Source of the DNA: Charina bottae
Lineage: Eukaryota > Chordata > Lepidosauria > Squamata > Charinaidae
Assembly: GCA_023362775.1 (NCBI GenBank)
Contig: JALMGJ010000008.1
Location: forward strand, 17,086,001 to 17,150,000
Reading direction: 5' to 3'
Length of the DNA stretch: 64,000 nucleotides
This document shows positions 17,127-31,600 of the stretch, piece by piece. Below the pieces are notes generated by a model. The model saw only the letters and a program-made list of their open reading frames with translations. It was not told the DNA's origin and did no database searches. The first letter of the stretch is position 1. Each line of letters begins with the position of its first letter. The translations under genes were made by a program, and so were the position numbers.

Positions 17127-20100
17127 GTAAGTTCCACATAAACTTCTATGAAAACTCATACTGTATTACATCGTTTAAGTACTAGATGTCAGGGATCATC
17201 AACCTTTTTTTGGCTGGAGGCTTTCCCGTTTTCATCTATTAATGTGATGGTTGGAAGCTGCAAAGGGAGGGATGATTAGAACATAATGTAAATGGGTGTG
17301 CCTCATTTTTTCATATTTTTATTACATGGTTTCTAGGTTCTATTTTATGTTGCACCATTTAACCTGTGCTAAGTATCTTATTTGATTGATTGATTGATTG
17401 ATTGATAGATAGATTTCTATAGCTGCCCATCTCAACAAGTGACTGGGTGGCATACAATCATAAAAAACATAACTTTTGCAGTAACAGCATCCTTTGATTT
17501 GTTGTCCAGTTTTACAAAATAATGTGACAATTTTCCTGAACAGCTCTCTTCTTGAACTGTCAAGTTGTGCTTTTCTGAGTCCATATGATGTTGTTAATCA
17601 ATAGTTAGGAGGCATACTAAGCAGTTAGCTTCCGTTCTTCTCAATCATTTTGAAAGTACATGACTTTGTTGCGATGAATTCCCATTTTTATTTTGTCACT
17701 GTTTTGTAGTAAAATTGGAAAAAATAAATTGAATAGTTTCTACAAGCTAAACAGTGTTTGTGATATGAAATCACATATCCCTTCCACTTTAACCACTATT
17801 TGTGGCATGAAATTCAGTGTCTTTACCAGTAAATCATTGTTTGTAGCATTAAATCAAAAGCCATTGTCACTAAATCAGTGTTTATTCTATGAAATCATAG
17901 ATATCTGCGTTTGTGGTGTGAAATTACACGACTTCATAATTTAAATCAATTTTTGTGTTATGAAATTAAAAAAAAATTCTCTGCCTTAAAGTATCTCTGT
18001 CTTTCTCAACAAATCTGTCTCTCGGGCAAAAAATAAGGAGCTCTAATGGTGATTTTGAAGTTTAGTGCTATTTCCAAACAAAGCAGAAATGAAATTTAGT
18101 TGCTTGTTTATGATTGATCAAAAGGAGTAGCTGATGTGAAATAAAATAGAAGCAGAACAAGACACTGGTTGCAATGTTAGAAACACTATAAAATTAACAC
18201 TTAATGGAATTGATGGCTCTTCATTCTGCTTTAACATTTAATGAAATGCTAAGTAAATAATTATTTGCATTCTTACTGATCATTATAGGTTAATACAGTT
18301 GGCAAATATTTCTCTTTTTTCTATTAAATATCAGATATTTTGAGTTCATGAAGGTATTTAAAGAACTGAAATGATATAGTATATTAAGGTGAAAACAACA
18401 AGATATGAAAAGCTAAGTTTATGCTCTTTCAATTAAACTTGAGTCCATATGGAATACTTTGATCTAAATATGGAGATTTATACAGTTAAATTTTACAGTT
18501 TTTTAATATATTTGTGTGACAAGAGATAACTTCATTAAAATAAAATGGTTTGCTTCCAGAATAATGCCTTTGAAGGTGCCAGTATAGTGGAGCCCATCCT
18601 GATAGACCAAAGGTAAAGCAATTTATTTAGCATTCTAAATAATGTGTAAAATGCAGTTTCAAAGCAACCCCCACCTTTATAAAAAGGTATGTTCATGCCT
18701 GGAAATGCTCTTAGAAAATGATCAAATGAAGTCTTTCTTTTTTATTTATTTATTAAACAAATTTATATGGCCGCCCAACTCACACACGGTGACTCTGGGT
18801 GGCTTACAGAATTAAAATCCATAAAACAAAACACACACACACCGCAGCGGCAACGAACACATTCAAATTAACCAGTTGATCGGCTCTGTAGCGACCTGGG
18901 GTCCCCAGGCCTGCTGACAAAAGCACGTCTTCAGGGCCTTCCGGAAAAGGAGCAAGGAGAGAGCATTCATCTGGGAGAATGATATTCCAAAGGGAGGGAG
19001 CCACCATGGAGAAGGCCCTTCTCCTCGGTCCCACTAGATGTACTTCCCTGACTGAAGAAACCCACAACATACCCTGCCTCCCTGCTCCAGTAGGCGGGTA
19101 GATGAGACGGGTAAGGCAGTCCTGCAAATAGCCTGGCCCCAAGCCATGAAGGCCTTTTAAGGTGATAACCAGCACCTTGAATTGGACCCAGAAGCAAACC
19201 AGCAACCAATGCAGCTCCCACAGAAGAGGTGACACATGCGCATATCTAGGTTTGTGCAAAACTATGCAGGCCGCTGCATTTTGAACCAACTGAAGCTTCC
19301 AGATACTCTTCAAGGGCAGCCCCATGTAGAGAGCATTACAATAGTCCAAACAGGTGATTTATTTATTTTATTTTATTAAATTTATTACCGCCCATCTCCC
19401 CTATCGGGGACCCTGGGCGGTTCACAATAAAACATAGTTAAAAACATAAATATAAAATTACAATATAATAATATAAAATCCAAGTATAAAAGATGTTAAA
19501 AATGGCAATACTGGGAGGCTTCATGGGACCAGCCATCCCCAAGAGGAACTGTTGGCATTTCCGTCCCAGGCAAGACGGCAGAACCAGGTCTTTAAGCCTT
19601 TCCGAAAGGTCGGGAGCGAGGAAACCCACCTCAGTTCTGGGGGTAAGGTATTCCAAAGGGCGGGCGCAACTGCAGAGAAGGCCCGCCTCCTGGACCCTGC
19701 TAGATGGAACTCTTTAGTCGATGGGGTCTGCAGCAAGCCTTCTCTGGCTGATCGGGTGGGACGGGTCGATGTTCTGGGGATGAGACGGTCTCTCATGTAA
19801 CCTGGCCCTATGCCATGTAGCGCTTTAAAGGTGATAACCAACACTTTGAATTGTACCCGGAAGCAGACTGGTACCCAATGCAGCTTGCGCAGCAGAGGTG
19901 TCACATGTGCTGATCTTCTGGCCCCAATAACTGTCCGTGCAGCTGCATTCTGGACCAGTTGAAGCTTCCGGATACTCCTCAAGGGTAGCCCCGTGTAGAG
20001 CGCATTACAATAGTCTATATGGGAGATGACAAGGGTATGAGTGACTGTTCGGAGGGCATCTCGGTCCAGGAATGGGCATAACTGGTGCACAATCCGAAGT

Positions 20101-23100
20101 TATGCAAAGGCCCTCCTGGCCACGGCTGCCACCTTCTCTTCAAGCAGGAGTTGTGAGTCCAGGAGAACCCCCAAATTCGGTACTGGCTCCAAATGGGGTA
20201 GTGCCACCCCATCTAGAACCAAAGATGACAACTTCCTAGATCCCGAGCAGCCATCAATCCACAGCCACTCCGTCTTACTAGGGTTCAGACGAAGCCTGTT
20301 GTTCCCCATCCAGGCCCCCACAGCCTCCAGACACTGAGATAGGGCGGCAACTGCATCACTTACTTCACCCAGAATGGAAATATACAGCTGAGTATCATCA
20401 GCATATAGATGGTATTTCATCCCGTGGTGACGGATCGTCTCACCCAGTGGCTTCATATAGATGTTAAACAGGAGAAGGGAGAGCACTGAACCCTGTGGCA
20501 CCCCACACAAGAGAGGCCGTGGGTCAGATCTCTCCTCCCCTATCATCACTGATTGGGAACGGCCCCGGAGGAAGGAGGTGAACCAGTGCAAAACTACACT
20601 GCCCACCCCCAACTCCCTGAGCCGCCCCAGAAGGATACCATGGTCGATGGTATCAAAAGCCATGATTAGGGCATGGGTGACTGTGAGAAGGGAATATTGG
20701 TCCAGGAATGGGCGTAACTGGTGCACAACATGCAGTTGTGCAAAGACGCTTCTACGGTCATGTGGCCGGCATGATGCGCGCAGAATGCTGTTATCCACCC
20801 ACCGAAGTGGTACCTATTAATCTACTTGCATTTGCATGCTTTCGAATTGCTAGGTTGGCAAGAGCTGGGGCAAGTGCGGGAGCTCACTCCGTCACGCGGG
20901 GCTAGGGATTCGAACTTCCGAACTTGGGATCTTCCGATCGACAAGCCTGGCATCTTACCCGCTGAGCCACCACGCCCCAATTTTATACAAGACTATCCCT
21001 TCCCTTTCAGTTTGCCCAGATAAAGGAGGGAACCCACACTGCTTTGTTCGGACTAAGAATGATTTTTATGAGGGTTAGAAGATAGTCTAACCCTCATAAA
21101 AATCATTCTTAGTCCAAACAAAGCAGTGTGGGTTCCCTCCTTTATCTGGGCAAACAAAAAGGGAAGGGATTGTCTTGTATAAAATCTCTTTTCAATTGGT
21201 GCAAGAGGAAGAGGAATTTAAACATTTCCACCTATATTTACAATTATACCTAATCCTTACAATAACTAGTTGTTAAGATCCTGTGTTGTTTACCTTAGAA
21301 TACTGTCTGCTGACCCATAACTGGTACTTCAAATGAAGTTATTCATGTCTGCTAGTTTGTAAACCCTTGGAATTTTTTAAGTCAAGACAAAATAAAAGAT
21401 TGGCAATCTGTAGTAGGGTGACTTTCACAACACAAGTCTGTCATATTTCTTTCGGGAATCTCTACCCTTCTACCCCTATCTAGCTGAGTTCTGGGGTGTC
21501 TGGTATAGCTGTCTCCCAAGGTGAAAGAGTTCCACCTGAGACAGGTAAGGCAAGCTGCCACCACCTGTTTTTGAGTAGAGAGAAAACCACCTGCTCATAT
21601 TCTTGGGAATTCAGATTGGGTGAGAGAGATCTCTTCTTCAGGATTAAGCTTTTAAGTAAATGACTCCAGTTTCACCCTTTTACCAGAATGTCCAGGCCCA
21701 AGCAATTTTTGGAGTATCTGGTGCTTAAACAAAGCAAAAAAAGGAATAACAAATTATTACTATTGACTAGAAAATGAGTCCTCGGGAAATAAGAAAGCTG
21801 AAGCAAATTGTAGAAGGTCTAGATCTACATACAGGTACTAGGAATTCTTAATCAGCAAACCAAACAAACAAAAATACAGGGATGCAAAATATTCACAAAG
21901 GTAAAACTTCACAACTGAACAAAGCAGTACTGAAAAGAAATAAAACACTGCTGCACTTACACTTTTCTTGTCATCTGTAACTTTATGGTTTAAATTCTCC
22001 CAGGGCCTTTGAGCAGAAGACTTAATTGTTCCCACTCTGAGGACATTTAGGCAACAACTGAGGGGGGAAATCCCACTCCTCCCTCTCACTGGAATTGTGT
22101 AATGGCATTAAAGTGTGTGTGCTGGATTAGGATCAGGAGGAGCTAGGTTCAAGTTTATCTTCAGCCTTGGAAACACATTTGATGGCACTCAGGATTGTTA
22201 CTGCTGATAAAATTTGGAGTATGGAATTCTATGTATGCTCCTTTGAGCTTCTAGAGCAGCCTTTTTCAACCTTTTGACCCTGGAGGAACCCGTGAAATAT
22301 TTTTCAGGCCTCAGGGAACCCCTGCACATTCAGGCTCAAATATAGGCCAGAAGTTACAAAATTATTATATTTGTTTCATGTGTAGGCCTATGTATATGCA
22401 TTAACAGTGTTCTTAAACTAAAAATAAAGAATGAAATTTACCTCTTTAATATGAAGTTGCCCAAATTTGAAATAATTTTTTGAATAAATCGTAATCTCCC
22501 AGGGAATCCCTAGTGACCTCTCATGGAACCCTAGGGTTACATGGAACCCTGGTTGAGAAACCCTGTTCTAGAGGAAAAGCAGGATATAAATCTAACATAT
22601 AAGTAAATAAAGCAAAGAAATGACCAATTGCTTGGAAAATGTTTCTATATATACATGTGTGTGTGATTTGTGATTACTATGCTTGTCCTTAAGTGTTTTC
22701 CTCTAATGTTTCATTTTTTTATGTGACAGATAATTTTTTTTAAAATTTTAAATTGTGTTGTGCCACTTGAATGTTCAATCAATATACCAAATAACTTTAT
22801 TTTACATTCCTTTTAGCTCATTACCTCCTATAGTTGCTGAATATGATAAACATCTCGGGGAAATGAATGAACAACTGAAATACTGTCAGGTATGAAGCTA
22901 AAGCTATATTATTTTTATCCTAATACATCTTGTTAAGTAATTAAAAACAGTAATGTCTATAATTGAACTGATAATGGTAAGACTTTTTTTAAAAAAAATC
23001 ACTGAATCATAGCTAATAAAAATAGTATTGCCACTGTTTTCTAATAGTTCAAAAGTATTTTATAAGTATTTCTAATATGAGAAATCTTGTTTCATAAAAG

Positions 23101-23976
23101 GCAACATTTTTAATTGGCATTCAAGCATCTTAATGGTGGTTGTATCGTACTGAATATGTACTGTATGTGATCTATCATATCTTCAAAAATAAATATTTAA
23201 TGTACTGTTTTGCTTACTTTTAGATACAGATGAAAGAAATGAGGCTAAAACTTGAACAAGTCATGAAAGAAAATGAAAGGTAAAGTCATAAAAATCACAT
23301 TAATACTGTTTTGTTTGTATTATACAGCAAGAAGCTACTGAATACTGCTATCATTTTATGTGTTCCCATGGACTGCTTCTGGGACATGTCAAGATTTTGG
23401 TTGAAAAGATCATATATTATTTCTGTCTTACTCTTGTAGTGCAATAAATACGGATGCTTGGGGATATTTTGCTGGAAATAATGTACTTGCTATTTCATGA
23501 AAAGAAAAATTGGGGGGCTTAAAAGTGTTAATGGTTTGTATGATGGAAGAACCATTTCTAATACAAATACAGTTTTGTTGCTGTTTTACAACAAAATGAT
23601 CCACCTCTTATTGTAACACAGATTGCATGAAGAATTAAGAGAGGCAATTGAAAAGCAGTTGGAAGCTCTGCCATCTGGTTCTGTTTCAAGGGATGCTACA
23701 TATAAGGATGAAAACGTAATAAGAAACCTTCAAGAACAGTTACAACTAGCAAATAAAGTGAGCAAATTGAAACCTTTGCTTTGGTTGGACTGTGTCTAGG
23801 TTCCTAAAATACCTTTCAGAAAACTTTTTTGTTTTAGCTGAAAGTTTGTAGATAGTAGTAGTGTTAATATTAATAGTAGTGTTTATATTTCTAAACTTGT
23901 TTTTAATTTCAAGACATAGATATAAATTGATATTAAATCTAATTTTTGAATACCTACATGATAACAAGTAAGACAC

Positions 23977-24012
<36 letters not shown>

Positions 24013-27000
24013 GTTTGTAGCCTATTTTATTGTGATTAATAAACAGGCACAAAGATGTTCATAAAATAATGAATTTCAAGTAATGCAATCTTGTACTTAT
24101 AATTATATAAATTAACTATATAAGGAACAAATAGAGTAATATCTCTTTGAAGGGTAAGTCAAAGAAAATTTACATTTTACCATAATAGATTATTTATTTA
24201 TTTATTTATTTATATTTTTATCCCGCCTTAATTATTTTTTATAAATAACTCAAGGCGGCGAACATACCTAACACTCCTTCCACCTATTTTCCCAACAACA
24301 ACAACCCTGTGAGGTGAGTTGGGCTGAGAGAGAGTGACTGGCCCAAAGTCACCCAGCCAGCTTTCATGCCTAAGGCGGGACTAGAACTGTCTCCTGGTTT
24401 CTAGCCCAGCACCTTAAGTACTAGTAATTCTTCTTTTCAGACATTTAATCCTTAAATACAAATGGAAAGAAAAATTCTGACATTCTTTTTTTCATTATTT
24501 CAATTTTAAGGAAAAGGAACACGTCCTAGAACTTTGGCAGAGAGTATCACATGAATTGGAGCAACTTCAACAGATATACCAGGAACATATGACAGAAGCA
24601 CAAATTCATATTGCAGAAAGGCAGAAGCAAAAAGTAACATACTTATATGTGCATTAACATAAATTAAAATGAAGACAGTTGTTTTCCCACTAACTCAAGA
24701 TTTCAGGAATGGCCAGCTTTTTTGTACAGGAATGTTTTTATTTTAAATGGTCCTTGGGCAAATCATAGACATGACCATGTCATACCGAAGAATAGAGCTG
24801 AAATTTTCGGACTATTTATGAGGTGGGAGAGGGGGTGTCTTTTTGTTTTGCTTTGTTTTGTTTTTGATATTCAGGGAAGGAGTGTAAAACCAAAAGATGT
24901 ATTTTGAAAGCCTTAAGTAGCTCAAGTTTGTTTGTAAAAATGGTCCTGTGAGCTCATGTAGACCTCCAGGATCCAGCCCTGCAGTGTCTTCCGAAGGTTT
25001 GAAACCTGAACGCATATTAGAAAAAGGACACTGTTTGCTTGATTTTGAGGTCTGCTTCAAAAGATTTTCAAAGATTTGTTACAGGATTAGCTGTGAGTAA
25101 TTTATTCAACTTATATGTATACTCCATGCACTTAAAAGCTTTTGAATCTTATTGCAGAAATATATTGTGTTCTATCACAGTCTCTTATATAAAGGTACTT
25201 ATCTCCGTCACATGCAAAGCCGCACAAATGTACACACAAATAGAATATTAGGAAAAGGAATACTGTAGACCATTCCTGCCTCATGCTATTGTGTGATTTC
25301 ATTTGAAATAAATTGGCTGTCAAATCTGGACAACAGCCACTAATAATATATAAAATGTAATAATAATACTTAAATATTTAATATATTATATTTGAGCATT
25401 TCTTTTTATGTTGATAAATCCTGTAGATTGTAATTCCAATGCTCTGTATTATCTTCTTTCTAGGATCAATTAACAAGCTTTCAACAGGTAACAAAACAAC
25501 TGCATTTAGCCAATGAAAAAACGGAGTCAGTAAGTGAAATATTGAAATTCTAATAACTTAAAATTATTTTGGAGTACTCATAACAGCAGAAAAATATAAA
25601 ACAGTAATATATATTTTCCAAACAGATATAACTTTTCATAAAGATATGTCTAACTTTTTTTACTTGCATACTTTGTAAGTTGTATTATATAGTGCAGAGC
25701 TTTCCAAACTGTGTGTCGCGACACAAAAGTGTGTCGCCACACACAGTCTGGTGTGTCGCCACACAACCCGGAAGCGCTGATCATCATCAGCACTTCCGGG
25801 TTTTCCCGCAGCGACACACCAACGGTGGCACGCAAAAACCCGAAAGCGGCAGCAGTGCTTCCGGGTTTTTGCGCGCTGCTGCAACGGCGGCACTTCACGG
25901 CGGTTGGTGTGTCACCGCGGGAAAACTTTGGAAAGCCCTGATATAGTGGCTTGTACTGTATTTTTAATCCGTTTTAGTTTAAGTGCTACTTGGAGACCAG
26001 TTTTTCCTGATTTGGAAAAAATTGCTGTTCATGAAAAATCAAGGTTTTGACAGTAGACAGTTTTGTCTTCTACATTACCAAGTTTTAATGCCTAGTTTTT
26101 TTGATTACTCAGTATTAGTTTAAAATATTTTCTTTCCTTCTCTGTTTCCTTCTGCTTTTAATGACATGACTATGGGAAGCTAATGAAGTTGAAGTAAGAA
26201 GCTTTTTTAAAAGTATAGGCAAAAGCAATAGAGAGTGTAAGTGAAATATAGTGAAACAAAATTGCAATCAAATTATTAATGGCAGATGGACTCAGGAGCT
26301 CCAACCTTGAAAAATTGAACTATCTTCTTGCAGATGTGTTTCCAACTGTCAGCAACCAAGTTGCTACTTTTGCTCTGCTCTCATTTAAACTTAGGAAGAA
26401 ATACTTAAGTTCTTAGCTGTAGCCTTGGCTACCTTTTGTAACCTTTTCATATCTAATACTTCCTCTATTACTCTATAATTTCACTATTTTATTGTTTTAT
26501 TGTTATTTTATTGTATTTTATGGCATTCCTATGTTATGACCTGTGGTTACAACAATAAACTTATTTACTTGAAATTGCAATCAGATACAAACAGAACAAA
26601 AAAGGAGTTGATTTTTTTTTAAATGTTGGCGATTGTAAGCAATGACTAATGCGGGTGCTTCTAAGACAGAATAAGACCCTTAAAATGCCACTGAATTTAG
26701 GACAAAGACTATACTGTATATGTATTGACAATTATAAAAGTCTAAATGAAGTAAAGTCAGTAGTAAAATTATTGCAACATAGATAGCTGTACTGCAGTAG
26801 CGTATGACTCTGAGTTTTGTTACAAGCATGGTTAGTTGAATGAGCCAGATTTTGTTTTGCTGCTAAGCAAAGTACAGATACTCCTCGCTTAACAACCCTA
26901 ATTGGGATAGCAACTCCGCTAAGCGAAGCCACAGCAAAGTGGGAAATCACATGATCATGACTGTGCTTTCTGGCTGGAAAGAGACAAGACTAATCAGTTT

Positions 27001-28564
27001 CATACCTTCCGGTTTTGTTTGCCTCCTAACCACTCCCCTGCCCTTTGGAATGCTTGAGTGCCTGCTTACTGTCTTGTACACATCGAAAGCAATGCGATCA
27101 TGCTGCAGCCCAGGGTCGGAAGCCCCAGGCGCGCTATGCAAACAGCTTACAGTAATTTCTTGAAATCTCATGCTCTCCAATCTCTCCACTCTGCGAGAGG
27201 GGTGGGGAGAAAAAAAGCAAGCTATTTCTGTAGGCAGTCTCTCCTTTGCCTGACCCTTTCCTGCTGCCAGCGCAGTCACATTGCTTTCAATGTGTAGATG
27301 AGAAAACAGCTTACTCTCTTGAAATCTCTCTCCAATCTCTCTGCTCTGCCAGGGGTGGGGGTGGGTGGGAAGCAAGCAATTTCAGTAGGCAGTCTCTCCG
27401 AGTGAGCTTCAGTTGTTGAGGGTATACTAGACCCCGAGTGTCTGCATTCCTAGCCCAGCACCTTAACCACTCTAACACACTGGCTCTCAGGATTTATTGA
27501 GTTTTAACAGCAGTATAATATATTTAAAAATTACTCTGTTTACAGATTAATCAGGTATTTTTGAAAACTGTAATGGAACAAAACGTAGAGCTGGAACAGC
27601 TGCGCAAGCGACAAAGGTATAGACTTCAAAATCTTAAATCACTTAAAAAAAACAATAGGACTTAGCTTTTCTTATAGAGGAATAACTGGCAGTAGCTAAT
27701 TCAGTAAACGTACTCCTATTCCTAGGCAAAATTTCCCAGCCATCTTTAACTTTTTCTTAACTCTTTTTGCAGCCGAGGGCTGCATTTTAGACAGTACACA
27801 CATGCACATACACACACATTAAACTATTAAAAATATTTTTTAGACACGGAGCATTTTGCATTTTGGGGAAATTTTTTTTTAAGTAAAACTTATGGGTTTT
27901 AAAATACATTCATGTCAGTGTTTATTATTAAATAAAATGAGCAAAACTGCTACCATAAAGTACATACATGGTAATTCTAAAAACTGCAAAAAAAAATGTA
28001 TGCTTTGATCAATTGTGTATACCACATCTATGTGTAGATAGACAGATAATCAAGGGGCATGCAAAAATAATTTCTGCCACTCCCTAATACCTTCAACCAC
28101 TGTTGAAACTTTGTTTGTAATGTATCTATGGATGTATGAAAGCACACATAAGTATATATGTGTATATTATATGTATTGTGTCTTTTCGGGTACAGTCATA
28201 CTCTCTGTGTTTTCTCTGGCAGTGCAAATCAATCAGGGTAAACAGTTGTTTATCCAGATTACAAATTCAGTCTAAATAAATATATAGTTTTCTAAAAAAA
28301 TACATATTTTGCTTAACTATCTTAATTTAAATCAGAATGTCAAAAGTTAAAAGTTCTTTGTGTGTAGGATAGATCAGAGAAAAATAACATTTTATATACT
28401 GTAGTTTTGAGGAAATTTAAAAGGGTTGTTAAAATAGAGACAAATTATATTTCCAGACATTTTGTATTATAATTGGCCTTCAATCTATTCTGCAATTATA
28501 TTTAAAGCTTAAAATGTGTGTGTGTGTTTATGTATGTATGTATGTATGTATGTGTGTGTGTGTA

Positions 28565-28647
<83 letters not shown>

Positions 28648-31600
28648 TTTTCATATATCATTCAGAGATAAAATTCTAGCATAAGTAATTGATAACCAGA
28701 ACCTTAAAGGTTTGTCTTTGGGTCGGTCAATGAGAGTGAATAAATATTAAAAAAAATAGGGTAATAGTCCTACCTGTGCAATGAGGCTTTGCAAAAATAT
28801 TTTATGGCTTATTGTATATCAACAGGTGGAAGTTTATATCTATATATGGAGATGAAACATTGTGAGCAAATGCTGAACTCTGCAAGAACTATTGTAGGCA
28901 ATGAAGAAAAGCTTTCCTTTGTAATAAATGTTTGCTGATGTTACTTCATATACTGTATATGGAATGGAAAATTATCCATCCACACCAAAACATCCTGTTC
29001 ACCACACTGATGAGCAGACCTTTGGAGAAATGAACTGCTATATGGAGTGCTGTAAAATAAAATATTGACAGAGAGATAATAAAATAGACTTAAGAGGTGA
29101 CTTTTAATGGTGCAATAATTTGTTTGAGTAAGAGCATAATTTCATCTTCATGGCAATTTTTTCTTGAGCTTGAACATGGAGTTGTAATGCAGTGTAAAAA
29201 CATGGTATTTTTGTAGTCAGTATATTTCTTATTTAGAGTGATTTGTGTTTTTAATATGCAGACAATCCAAATTGGACTTGAGAACAACTGTTGAAAAAGC
29301 TGATGAAATGATGAGACTCATTGAGGATCTTCGCAGCCAATTAAACAGAAAGGTAGAACACATTTCTCAGCTTTCACAATGGAAGTTTATATTGCTGGTC
29401 CTCTGTTTCCTTGTAGTCACACAAAGTTGTTCTAAAAATCTCTGACTTCTCTGGTGTTTAGGAAGAAGAGGTCCTAGCTGCTCGGGAAAAAGAGGAGGCA
29501 TCAGATAAACGCTTGCAAGAATTGCAGTCAAGCATAAAACAGCTGGAGACAAGGTAAATTATTAAATAATAACTTCAATTTTAACACTCCAATCCTATAC
29601 ATGTTTACCTTTGATTTTTTGTTGCATGATCAGACATTTAATTTCAGAACATATTTTCACCCAATCACTATAATTAATTTCAGCCAATGAATTTTAATTG
29701 GCTACCATTGTTGTGGCCTCAAGAATAAACATTGTCCAATATTGGCTTGTTGTCAAAAATGTCAGCAAAATTGGTTAGAGTTTGAGAGCTATCTTGGCTT
29801 TTTTGGTTTTAGGATCAATGGCAAAATGTACTACTTATATACAGACTTGGATTCAGCCAATCAAAAATATTTTTAAGGTTTAGCCTCGTTTTCAAATTCT
29901 TCTTGAAAAAGGTAACCTCAAAATTTGAGAAACACTTTACTAAGTTGGACATGATTACAAAGCAATGAATATTACAAGGATTATAAGGAGAATAAAATTC
30001 CATCATCAGGTCTAAATTAAAATAAAGGTTATTACTAGTTTGTCAAGAAGTGTTCCTATTTCTGGACATCTGAAATTTCACCATTATGATAACAGTGAAA
30101 ACTGCTTGAAAGATGCTGCAAAGAGATGCTGCCCCAAGATAATTGATTTCAACATATTAGAGAAGGGAATCAATCTAATCTTGTCAGGTCTTGAAAGATA
30201 CAAGGACAGCTATTTTAGTTGTAGTCTTACCTGAACTTAACCTTAATCTAAACTTAACAGTTAATTGGTCCCTGTTCCAATATGCAGACTTTGTGTAGCT
30301 ACACAAGATTCTAAACAACTAAGATCAGAAAGAACAAACCTTGAAAAAAAAATTCAGGAGCTGCGAACAAAGTATGTGAATATAGAAGAAGAGAAGTATG
30401 ATGCTGTAGCAAAGGTCCGAGACAGCATGCAACTCATAGAAGAAGCTAATCTTCAGAAGAGTCAGGTGATTAATTTATTCTACATGTTTGCGGGATAACA
30501 GTGCTTTCGACTTAATTAAGAAGTTAATCTGTTTCTGTTTATTAAAAATATCTTTAGGGTTATGACTTGACTTTGGTAGGAAGTTAAGTCTTTACTAGAA
30601 TATAACTATTCTTTCCAATTCTAGGCAATGCTATCAGAGAAACAAAAAGAAGAGGAAATTGAAAATATGAAGCAAGCAGTTTCTCAGCTGCTTCAAGATG
30701 CTGCTTCAAGAACTAGGAAGGAAGTAAGCAGTTGTGCTTAAAAAATTTTCATATTTTCTTACACATTTTTTTTTGTAAATTACACTAATAATACTCATAC
30801 TATTACTTTGAAAGCAGAATATTTATATACAATTGAAAGTTATCTCAGTTGAAATATGCAGCTTTTTGTCTACAATATTATATAATTCAAGTAACTTTGT
30901 CAATGGACCTTTGTTATTGGAAGAATAAATTATCTCTCCCAATACACTATGTAGGTTACAGTCGATGTAACTCAGCTGGCAGAACCAGAATTTTGGGGCA
31001 CATTCTTCAGATGCCCAAAGAGACTTGGGGACTGTTTCAGTGGGGCAGGGTAGGAAGTGAGGTTGCTAAAAATCCCAGTTTAGTGCAAGTCACTTTGCCT
31101 GATTTTCAGGGATGCCCCTAAACCTTCATCAGGTTCTCCAAATGCCATGAGTAGCATATTCCAAGGGCTGGAGGAGCTGCCCTTCCAGTTATATCTGGTA
31201 TATATATCCAGTATATCTGGAGGTCAACATTGCTTAGCTCTGCAAGTTATACAGAAAGCTCTACTTATAATTAGTTTATTCCTTAACATATTGCAGCATT
31301 TTGTAGTCCTAAAAATGTATTATATGATTAAGGAAGAAAACATCCATTGGACATTGAATAATACACCTTTTTTAAAAAAAATAGGTAGAAAATGAGAGGA
31401 AACGATACAATATTAAAATTTGTCGATTAATGGAAGAACTTACTGCACTTCAAATGGTAAGTTTTACATTTTGCTCAAGTTAACTTCTTATATAAGCTTA
31501 CATTCTGGTCTTTTCTCCCTGTGTTGACTTTCACCTAGGAAGAAGAAGCATTTTAAAGTTCAATGCCATGAGGCAACACCCAGTTTTAGTAGTTTAGTTT

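Noticed and set aside
18145..18165. KQNKTL-like reading (AAGCAGAACAAGACACTG) as the missing SCLT1 N-terminal exon
   Set aside because: An AG and a GT flank it, but it would code only six residues, similarity to REQNRRL is slight, and the longer frame gives no further match.
20100..20798. Functional host reverse transcriptase-like gene
   Set aside because: It is an L2 LINE fragment with a duplicated 5' segment and no N-terminal endonuclease.
26732..27375. Coding gene on the basis of overlapping 140- and 79-codon ORFs
   Set aside because: Open frames on both strands over a repeated transposon-like segment; no codon-level conservation or splice sites.
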